From assembly GCA_038234045.1 (NCBI GenBank), contig JBBSUX010000087.1, positions 1 to 12,006 on the forward strand: 12,006 bases of DNA, read 5' to 3'. Origin of the DNA: JBBSUX01 sp038234045. GTDB lineage: Bacteria; Pseudomonadota; Gammaproteobacteria; Burkholderiales; Burkholderiaceae_C. The notes under the pieces are model-generated. The model ran no database searches, had not been told where the DNA came from, and worked only from the letters and a program-made list of their open reading frames with translations. The position numbers and the translations under genes are program-made. Positions 6,430 through 12,006 of this stretch are shown here, piece after piece. Position 1 is the first letter of the stretch, and each line of letters begins with the position of its first letter.

Positions 6430-7077
6430 ATGAATTCTTTCAAGCTTTTTCGGGCGCTGGTGCCAACAGCATTTGCCCGTTTTGGGATCGCTTTCACAAT
6501 CGGTCTCGCACTGGCGGGAACTGCTGCGGCAGCGAGCGTGCGCATCAACGTGCAGGACGCTGCCGGCAAGGCCCTGCCAGGCGCTGTGGTGTATCTCGAA
6601 TCACCGGCCGCAAAAGCGGCGCTCCAGCCCGGCGCCGGCGCAGTGATCGCGCAGGAACATCGCAAGTTCGCGCCCGCTGTCACAGTGATTCCGACCGGAA
6701 CGCTCGTCAAGTTTCCCAACCACGACCGGGTACGTCATCAGGTGTATTCGTTTTCGCCAGCCAAAAAGTTCGAGCTGAAGCTCTATGCCGGCACAGAGGC
6801 CGATCCGGTGATGTTCGACCACAGCGGCATCGTGGTGCTGGGCTGCAACATCCACGACAGCATGGTGGGCTGGGTGCTGGTGGTCGATACGCCCTATTTC
6901 GGCAAGGCAGATGCCGATGGGGTGGTGGTGCTCGACGGTGTGCCAGCCGGGGACTACAGCCTGCGGGTGTGGGATGCGTCGCTACCTCCCGGCACCAATC
7001 CGGCTCAATCCAGTCTGAAGGTGGATGCCTCCGCAGCGGCTTCTTCCACCGTTCGGCTCGCCGGATCCACTTCCTGA
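6430..7077 (+). CDS. Secreted cupredoxin-like protein (often labelled 'methylamine utilization protein')
   Basis: A 215-residue exported protein. The signal peptide has a hydrophobic core at about residues 15-34 and probably ends near TAAAA-S (residue 35-36). The mature part begins with a carboxypeptidase-regulatory-like strand set, VRINVQDAAGKALPGAVVYL. Then come the cupredoxin-type elements FPNHDRVRHQVYSFSP (95-110) and VVLGCNIHDSMVGW (135-148). His103, Cys139, His142 and Met145 could form a type 1 copper site, though the spacing Cys-x2-His-x2-Met is shorter than the plastocyanin Cys-x2-His-x4-Met. A last segment, GVVVLDGVPAGDYSLRVWD, is again regulatory-domain-like. The common database label refers to methylamine utilization, but no mau genes are present, so that role is not supported. 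No ribosome binding site is evident in the 18-nt gap upstream. Its stop overlaps the EAL gene start (TGATG). Confidence 0.85.
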   Translation: MNSFKLFRALVPTAFARFGIAFTIGLALAGTAAAASVRINVQDAAGKALPGAVVYLESPAAKAALQPGAGAVIAQEHRKFAPAVTVIPTGTLVKFPNHDRVRHQVYSFSPAKKFELKLYAGTEADPVMFDHSGIVVLGCNIHDSMVGWVLVVDTPYFGKADADGVVVLDGVPAGDYSLRVWDASLPPGTNPAQSSLKVDASAAASSTVRLAGSTS

Positions 7078-9455
7078 TGCCTTTGTTGCGCCGCCGTTCC
7101 GGCTGGAGCATCGTCACCCGCATCGTCGGACTTTCTTTCGTACTGCTGTTGCTGGTGCAGGCGGCAGGCTTTGCGGTCGTGCGCGCGTCCATCGACCGCA
7201 ATGCGCGACAAGAGCTCAGCCGGGCCTTGTCCCTGGACGAACGCATCTGGCTGCGACTGCTCGCGCTGAACGTCGACCGGCTTCGTCAGGGCGCTGCACT
7301 ACTCGCAGCCGACTATGGATTCCGGTCGGCGGTCACGTCGGGTGACACCGAGACCATCAACTCAGCGCTGGAAAATCAGGGCGGCCGAATAGGTGCCAGT
7401 GTTGCGGCCTTTCTCGATCCAGGCTTCGTGCTGAAGACATCGATCGGCGTGCGTGAATCTGCCGCGAAAGGACTCTCCAGCATTGCCAGCGCCATGGTCC
7501 CGGCGCGTGGAGAAGGATCGCCGGACGTTCAACTGATCGTGCTGGAGGGCAAGCCGTTTCAATTCGTGCTCGTTCCGGTGCGCGCGCCGCTCGTCGTGGG
7601 TTGGGTCTTAATGGGCTTTCCAGTCACGCAGCAGCTGGGCGATGAATTCCATGCGCTGGTCGGGGTGAACCTGGCCGTACTCGCTGGTGCACCCGGCGCG
7701 CCAGAGCAGCTCATACTTTCGACATTGCCGCCGCGCTATGCGAGTGCGTTGCGCGCAATCGCATCAGCTGACCAGGAGTTGCAAACGGATGATGGTTTGC
7801 TGCTGGCGCGCCGCATCAATATCCCGACGGTTGGCGGCACGACCCATGCCGTGCTGCTGCGGTCCATCGACGCCATGGTGGCGCCCTATCGATCACTGCA
7901 ATGGGTGCTCGGCATCATCACGCTGGCGGGTGCGCTGCTCTTCGGCATCGGCATGGCGCTTATGGCGAGGCGGGTCACGACGCCCTTGCGTTCGCTGATA
8001 GCCGGCACGCGCCAGCTGGGTCGCGGTGAATACGGGCAATCCATCGGCTACACCGACAGGAGCGACGAAATCGGCGCACTGGCCCGTTCGTTCGACCAGA
8101 TGCGCGTCTCCATCTCAGAGCAGCAGGCCGAAGTGCGACGTCTTGCCTTTCGCGACCGGCTCACCGGTCTGCCCAACCGGGTCAGCTTCCGTGAAGCCGT
8201 GCAGGCGGGCATTTCCTCCCGGCGCGAGGCAGCGTCGGATGCCTCGGAAGGCCTTGCCGTACTGACGTTGAACCTGGACCGCTTCAAGCATGTGAACGAT
8301 GTGCTGGGCTACCCGTTCGGCGATCGCTTGTTGGTGGCGGTGGCCGAGCGCCTCAACGCTGACATTGCCCGCCCGCAGGACACACTCAGCCGCCTGGGTG
8401 GCAATTCTTTCGGCCTGCTGCTGCCGCACGATAGCGAGGCGACCGCGATGGCAACGGCCGCGCGCATCCTGCGTTCCTTTGAGAAGCCGCTCGCGATGGA
8501 AGAGCAAACCGTCGATCTCAGTACCGGCATCGGGATTGCCCACTGGCCGGATGATGCGGATGATGCCGACACCTTGCTGTCGCGCTCCGAGATGGCGATG
8601 TATGTGGCCAAACGTTCGACCGCTGGCATCGTCTGCTATGACCCGGCGCTGGATTCGGCCAGCGCTTTGAGCCTTTCGCTGCTGACCGAGCTGCGCCAGG
8701 CAATCGGCGGCGGCGAGCTACGTCTTTTTCTGCAACCGAAGATACGGCTTTCCGACGGCGCGGTGACCGGCGCTGAAGCATTGGTGCGATGGAAGCATCC
8801 GCGTCGCGGAATGGTGCCTCCGATGGAATTCATACCGTTTGCCGAGCAGACCGGTTTCGTGCGGCAGATCACCGGCTGGATGCTGGCCGAGGCCTCCCGC
8901 CTTTGGGGCGGTCTGCAGGAGCCGGGGCATGGACCGCTTCGCCTGTCGGTCAATCTCTCCACCCGCGATCTGATGGATCCGGAGCTTGCCTCGCGCCTGC
9001 CCGGCCTGCTAGCGCAACATGGCACGCCATCCCAGGGCCTGTGTCTCGAAATTACCGAGAGCGCCATCATGGACGACCCCAAGCGTGCGGAAAACACGCT
9101 CAACCGGCTGGCAGAACAGGGGTTTGCGCTATCGATCGACGATTTCGGTACCGGGTATTCTTCGCTGGCCTACCTGAAGCGCCTTCCGGTGAGCGAACTG
9201 AAAATCGACAAATCCTTCGTGCTTGGCATGCAGACGGATTCGAACGACGCCACTATCGTGCGCTCCACCATCGAGCTTGCGCACAACCTCGGGCTTTCAG
9301 TGGTGGCCGAGGGCGTGGAGACCGAGTCGCTGTACCGGCGGCTGGGCTTGCTGGCCTGCGATGAAGCGCAGGGTTACTTCATGGCGCGACCCCTTCCGGC
9401 GCACGAGTTCCCCGCTTGGCGCGCCAGCTGGCGAGAGAGCCTGCTGCCGGTTTAG
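7077..9455 (+). CDS. Membrane c-di-GMP phosphodiesterase: periplasmic cache-like sensor, HAMP, degenerate GGDEF, intact EAL
   Basis: A 792-residue inner-membrane signalling protein. Transmembrane helices lie at about 14-35 and 277-297. Between them is a periplasmic domain of about 240 residues resembling double-cache type 3 sensors (for example LLAADYGFRSAVTSGD, 75-90). A HAMP segment (298-346) follows. The GGDEF domain opens with FRDRLTGLPNR (358-368) but its active site reads GGNSF (441-445), losing both acidic residues, so it should not make c-di-GMP. The EAL domain has the catalytic set: EALVR (567-571), Asn626, Glu658, the Asp688-Asp689 pair in IDDFGTGYSSL, Lys709, Glu745 and Gln765. It should hydrolyse c-di-GMP, probably in response to an envelope signal. 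The ATG at 7077 overlaps the cupredoxin stop (TGATG); an upstream in-frame start at 6969 lies inside that gene and adds no family sequence. The signal sensed is unknown. Confidence 0.94.
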   Translation: MPLLRRRSGWSIVTRIVGLSFVLLLLVQAAGFAVVRASIDRNARQELSRALSLDERIWLRLLALNVDRLRQGAALLAADYGFRSAVTSGDTETINSALENQGGRIGASVAAFLDPGFVLKTSIGVRESAAKGLSSIASAMVPARGEGSPDVQLIVLEGKPFQFVLVPVRAPLVVGWVLMGFPVTQQLGDEFHALVGVNLAVLAGAPGAPEQLILSTLPPRYASALRAIASADQELQTDDGLLLARRINIPTVGGTTHAVLLRSIDAMVAPYRSLQWVLGIITLAGALLFGIGMALMARRVTTPLRSLIAGTRQLGRGEYGQSIGYTDRSDEIGALARSFDQMRVSISEQQAEVRRLAFRDRLTGLPNRVSFREAVQAGISSRREAASDASEGLAVLTLNLDRFKHVNDVLGYPFGDRLLVAVAERLNADIARPQDTLSRLGGNSFGLLLPHDSEATAMATAARILRSFEKPLAMEEQTVDLSTGIGIAHWPDDADDADTLLSRSEMAMYVAKRSTAGIVCYDPALDSASALSLSLLTELRQAIGGGELRLFLQPKIRLSDGAVTGAEALVRWKHPRRGMVPPMEFIPFAEQTGFVRQITGWMLAEASRLWGGLQEPGHGPLRLSVNLSTRDLMDPELASRLPGLLAQHGTPSQGLCLEITESAIMDDPKRAENTLNRLAEQGFALSIDDFGTGYSSLAYLKRLPVSELKIDKSFVLGMQTDSNDATIVRSTIELAHNLGLSVVAEGVETESLYRRLGLLACDEAQGYFMARPLPAHEFPAWRASWRESLLPV

Positions 9456-9474
9456 GATCTTCTTCGGACCTCTT

Positions 9475-9504
9475 TTGATCGGCAATCGGTCGGCTCTCTA
9501 AAAT
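9475..9504 (+). promoter_or_regulatory. Candidate sigma-70 promoter of the pseudouridine synthase gene
   Basis: TTGATC (9475-9480) and TAAAAT (9499-9504) are separated by 18 bp and match the -35 and -10 boxes at 4 and 5 of 6 positions. The expected transcription start, seven bases after the -10, falls at 9511, which is the A of the ATG. This is the AT-richest spot in the 55-bp gap. Confidence 0.55.
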
Positions 9505-9510
9505 TGTGCA

Positions 9511-10458
9511 ATGCCCGGTCGATCACCTGCTCCCCCCAGTCCCTTTGTTCGCCGTCAGGGCGTGTCGAATCCGGCGCGCGCGCAAAGGCAAGAGCCGCCC
9601 CGAGCCGCAGCTGTACCGCGCACTCAGCAGCCCGACGGAGCGCCTTCTTCCAGACGCCCGATAGCTTCTAGCCACTCCGCAGTTCCGGCCGATCAAGCTG
9701 AGCGACTCAATAAGCGCATGGCAGCGCTCGGCCTGTGCTCACGGCGTGAGGCGGACGACTGGATCGCGCGCGGCTGGGTGCGCGTGAACGGGCGTCCCGC
9801 CGAGATGGGCGTCAAGGTCACGCCGTCTGACCGCGTTGAAGTCGACCGCCAGGCCACCGGCCAGCAGGCCACCCAAGTGACGGTCTTGTTGCACAAGCCG
9901 ATGGGATATGTCAGCGGCCAGCCCGAGGATGGCCATGAGCCCGCGGCCGTGCTTTTTACGGCGGCGAATCGCTGGCGTGAGGACCACAGCCCGCATCGCT
10001 TTACTCCGGCGCAGCTGCGCGGCCTGGCACCGTCGGGCCGGCTGGACATCGATTCGGTTGGATTGCTGGTACTGACGCAGGACGGCCGTGTCGCGCGCCA
10101 GCTCATCGGTGAAGGTTCCGAGATCGAGAAGGAATATCTGGTGCGGGTGAGCTTTGTCACGCCGCAAGGTGAGGTCACGCAGAACGTTCAGGCCGCGTTT
10201 CCAAAGGAGCGCGTTGCTTTGCTCTGCCACGGATTGGCGCTTGATGGCAAGCCGCTCAAGGTGGCGCAGGTCGATTGGCAGAACCCCGAGCAATTGCGCT
10301 TCATCTTGCGCGAAGGCAAGAAGCGCCAGATCCGGCGGATGTGTGAACAGGTCGGCTTGAAAGTAGTGGGCCTGAAGCGCGTTCGCATCGGTCAGATTGC
10401 GCTCGGCAACCTGCCGGTTGGGCAGTGGCGCTACCTGGGCGAAAACGAGCGCTTCTGA
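9511..10458 (+). CDS. rRNA pseudouridine synthase, RsuA/RluF family
   Basis: The enzyme should isomerise a specific uridine in ribosomal RNA to pseudouridine. It has 315 residues. An S4 RNA-binding domain starts at ERLNKRMAALGLCSRREADD (64-83) and runs to about 112. The catalytic domain follows with LLHKPMGYVSGQ (126-137), the signature GRLDIDSVGLLVLTQDG (176-192) with catalytic Asp179, EKEYLVRV (206-213) and the C-terminal KKRQIRRMCEQVGLKVVGLK (270-289). The ending GNLPVGQWRYL recalls RluF (23S U2604) more than RsuA, but the target base cannot be fixed from this. The first 60 residues are a Pro/Arg/Ala-rich, probably disordered extension. No ribosome binding site precedes the ATG, and the promoter suggests a leaderless message. 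Later starts (GTG at 9562, ATG at 9718) are less likely; the last would cut into the S4 domain. Confidence 0.92.
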   Translation: MPGRSPAPPSPFVRRQGVSNPARAQRQEPPRAAAVPRTQQPDGAPSSRRPIASSHSAVPADQAERLNKRMAALGLCSRREADDWIARGWVRVNGRPAEMGVKVTPSDRVEVDRQATGQQATQVTVLLHKPMGYVSGQPEDGHEPAAVLFTAANRWREDHSPHRFTPAQLRGLAPSGRLDIDSVGLLVLTQDGRVARQLIGEGSEIEKEYLVRVSFVTPQGEVTQNVQAAFPKERVALLCHGLALDGKPLKVAQVDWQNPEQLRFILREGKKRQIRRMCEQVGLKVVGLKRVRIGQIALGNLPVGQWRYLGENERF

Positions 10459-10473
10459 GCGCTTCTGAGCGCT
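10447..10473. repeat. 10-bp tandem repeat with AGCGCT palindromes at the convergent gene ends
   Basis: The unit GAGCGCTTCT occurs 2.7 times in a row (10447-10456, 10457-10466, 10467-10473), starting inside the last codons of the pseudouridine synthase. Each copy carries the self-complementary AGCGCT, so neighbouring copies can form a 6-bp stem with a 4-base loop, on either strand. It lies between two convergent genes and could serve as a weak two-way terminator, but no T run follows on either side. Confidence 0.6.
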
Positions 10474-10486
10474 GGTGTGCGCTATC

Positions 10487-11824
10487 TCAATCGATAGCAG
10501 GGTCCTGCGCCAGAAGTTGCTCCAGCGCCTGGGCCAGCGCGAGAAGGGCGGCGTCTGCATGACGCGTGCCGACCGCCATCAGTCCCACGGGGAGCTGACC
10601 TTCGCCGCGCGGCAATGGCAGCGAGATCGCAGGCAGGTCATAGAAATTGAAGACCGACGGGTTGCGCAGGATCAGCGCGTTGGCGCTGGCAAACGCTGCC
10701 GCATCGTTGGCAAGCGCATCGATGCGCGGCGCGAGGATCGGCACAGTCGGCAGCAGCAGGAGGTCGAGCCCGGCGAGTTGCGCATCGAGCTGCGCCATCA
10801 AGCTTGCCCGCGCCTGCTGCATGCCCACGTATTGCACCGCGCTGAGGGTCAAACCGCGACGGATGCGGTTGTGGACGAAAGGGTCATATTCACTGGCACG
10901 GGCATCCAGCAAATCGCGGTGAATATGGGCGGCTTCAGCGGCGACCATCGTGCCGTTTTCCTGCAGCTTGGAGGGCGCTTCGAGCCATGTATCGAGGGCA
11001 ACATCCTGCACACGGGCCCCGGCGTTCGCGATCACCTTGAGTGCCGCTTCCAGCGCAGTCAGCACCGCGTCGTCGCATTGGGTGAACAGGAAACCACGTG
11101 GCACACCGATCCGAAGGCCTGCTGCCTCTCGCACCGGCAGCGGTTCCCATTGCGTGTTGGACAGCACCGCATCCGCCTGCGCGCAGTCGAGCACGCTGCG
11201 CGCGAGCGGTCCGATCGTGTCGAGCGTGAACGAGAGCGGGAAAGCACCGTCACGTGGCACGCGCGCCTGCGTCGGCTTGAAACCGACAACCCCGTTGAGC
11301 GCCGAGGGAATCCGCACCGAACCACCGGTATCGGTACCGATCGCAATCTCGGCCATGCCGCGTGCCACTGAAACCCCAGCGCCTGACGACGATCCGCCCG
11401 GAATGTGCGCAGCGTTGCGGCCATTACCGGGCGTACCGTAATGCGGATTGATGCCGATGCCGGAATATGCGAATTCGGTCATGCCAGTCTTGCCGATGAT
11501 CACGGCGCCCGCTGCGCGCAGGCGCTGCACCACAGGCGCATCCGCCTTTGCCGACTGCGCGCTCTTCAGCAGTTTGGACCCGGCCGTTGTCGGCTCGCCT
11601 TCCACGTCGAACAAGTCCTTGATGGATACGATGCGTCCGTCGAGCGGGCCGAGGGAGATACCGCGCGCGGCGCGTTGGTCAGCGGCCGTTGCCGCTTCGC
11701 CGGCGGCCTCCGGGTATAGACGCAGGAAGATGCGGCCGCCTTGCTCTCCGGCCGCTGTGACCGCGTCGAGTGCTGATTGCAGTCGCGCGGCTGCGGAAGT
11801 CTGTACGGCAAGAAGGTTTTTCAT
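10487..11824 (-). CDS. Amidase-signature family hydrolase
   Basis: A 445-residue cytoplasmic enzyme of the amidase-signature family, which splits carboxamide bonds to an acid and ammonia or an amine. The Ser-cisSer-Lys triad is visible: Lys69 in IVSIKDLFDV, Ser145 in IPGGSSSGAG (141-150) and nucleophile Ser169 in GTDTGGSVRIP (163-173). The 24-residue spacing of the two serines equals that of FAAH (217/241). The region LNGVVGFKPTQARVPRDG (177-194) is also family-typical. The protein is shorter than GatA and has no gatB or gatC next to it, so a role in tRNA amidation is unlikely. The ATG at 11824 is preferred because the longer reading (to 11959) adds 45 residues without family likeness; no ribosome binding site is evident. 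It is convergent with the pseudouridine synthase and apparently monocistronic. The substrate cannot be told. Confidence 0.92.
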   Translation of the reverse strand: MKNLLAVQTSAAARLQSALDAVTAAGEQGGRIFLRLYPEAAGEAATAADQRAARGISLGPLDGRIVSIKDLFDVEGEPTTAGSKLLKSAQSAKADAPVVQRLRAAGAVIIGKTGMTEFAYSGIGINPHYGTPGNGRNAAHIPGGSSSGAGVSVARGMAEIAIGTDTGGSVRIPSALNGVVGFKPTQARVPRDGAFPLSFTLDTIGPLARSVLDCAQADAVLSNTQWEPLPVREAAGLRIGVPRGFLFTQCDDAVLTALEAALKVIANAGARVQDVALDTWLEAPSKLQENGTMVAAEAAHIHRDLLDARASEYDPFVHNRIRRGLTLSAVQYVGMQQARASLMAQLDAQLAGLDLLLLPTVPILAPRIDALANDAAAFASANALILRNPSVFNFYDLPAISLPLPRGEGQLPVGLMAVGTRHADAALLALAQALEQLLAQDPAID

Positions 11825-11871
11825 GTCAGTGTGGCGGGCAAAAGCGATATCAAAGCCTCGATTGTGGCGAG

Positions 11872-11888
11872 CCGCAGACGATCTGCGG
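11872..11888. promoter_or_regulatory. Perfect 7+7 bp inverted repeat upstream of the amidase
   Basis: CCGCAGA-CGA-TCTGCGG is a perfect inverted repeat with a 3-base centre, 48-64 bp upstream of the amidase start. It could be an operator, or a hairpin in the amidase leader if transcription begins further upstream. No T run follows in either direction, so it is not a simple terminator. No clear -35/-10 pair can be assigned around it. Confidence 0.4.
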
Positions 11889-11934
11889 GAGACCGGGCCT
11901 TGAATCCGGGAGAATTCGTCCCCAACTTCCGCGC

Positions 11935-12006
11935 ATGCGGCGTCCTTTGACGCTGCCAAGCAGGCCGGCGAAGCCCTTTGTCGATCTGCACCTGCTGTTT
12001 TCGCAC
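11935..12006 (+). CDS. Possible start of a plus-strand gene running off the right edge (unrecognised)
   Basis: From the ATG at 11935 the frame stays open to the window end, giving 24 codons that begin MRRPLTLPSRPAKPFVDLHL. The purine-rich GGGAGA (about 11907-11912) is too distant to be a good ribosome binding site. An arrangement divergent from the amidase is plausible, but 24 codons are too few to recognise a family. The rest of the 182-bp gap after the amidase shows only the inverted repeat listed separately. Confidence 0.2.
   Translation, partial: MRRPLTLPSRPAKPFVDLHLLFSH

Noticed and set aside
6969..7076. Earlier in-frame start of the EAL protein at 6969
   Set aside because: It would overlap the cupredoxin gene by more than 100 bp and add residues without a membrane or signal pattern; the TGATG junction at 7075-7079 is the usual coupling form.
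6430..7077. Role in methylamine utilization for the cupredoxin-like gene
   Set aside because: No methylamine dehydrogenase or mau genes are nearby; the label comes from weak family naming.
10475..11371. Plus-strand open frame (298 codons) opposite the amidase
   Set aside because: The minus strand has the complete amidase triad; the plus-strand product is Arg/His-rich and has no recognisable motif.
10487..11824. GatA subunit of the tRNA amidotransferase
   Set aside because: The protein is shorter than GatA and no gatB or gatC gene is adjacent.

Overview
The window is GC-rich bacterial DNA. Gene content and style point to a betaproteobacterium, probably of the order Burkholderiales: a branched-chain-type (Liv) ABC transporter fused into one operon with an acyl-CoA ligase, a Crp/Fnr-type regulator divergent from it, and an intergenic element of the 'GGCAAAGCCGGTTCCGCG' type that I recall being scattered through Comamonadaceae-like genomes. 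The order is inferred from these memories of family distribution, not from a search. I see no rRNA, tRNA, CRISPR array, insertion sequence or prophage gene.

Layout. (1) Positions 1-3292, minus strand: an operon read right to left, acyl-CoA ligase (1334-3292), LivG-type ATPase (480-1337, 4-nt GTGA overlap), then, after a GC-rich repeat element, the start of a LivH-type permease running off the left edge. (2) Positions 3293-3485: the divergent control region, with a perfect 6+6 bp inverted repeat (TTGTCG-N6-CGACAA) spaced like a CRP site. (3) Positions 3486-5245, plus strand: a Crp/Fnr-family regulator coupled by a GTGA overlap to an acyltransferase-3 membrane protein. (4) Positions 5443-9455, plus strand: a tight three-gene set of a DUF4394 lipoprotein, a secreted cupredoxin-like protein with a Cys-x2-His-x2-Met motif, and a membrane sensor with HAMP, a degenerate GGDEF and an intact EAL domain. 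(5) Positions 9511-10458, plus strand: an RsuA/RluF-type rRNA pseudouridine synthase whose best promoter would start transcription at the ATG itself. (6) Positions 10487-11824, minus strand: an amidase-signature hydrolase, convergent with the synthase across a short AGCGCT repeat. (7) Positions 11825-12006: a presumed divergent promoter region with a 7+7 bp hairpin and perhaps the first codons of another plus-strand gene.

How the genes may work together. The ligase and transporter look like one unit for taking up a carboxylic acid (fatty, branched or aromatic) and trapping it as a CoA thioester, controlled by the divergent Crp-like regulator through the palindrome. The DUF4394-cupredoxin-EAL set is the least described part: its make-up suggests that an envelope redox or metal signal is passed to a c-di-GMP phosphodiesterase. 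Both readings are inference from context.
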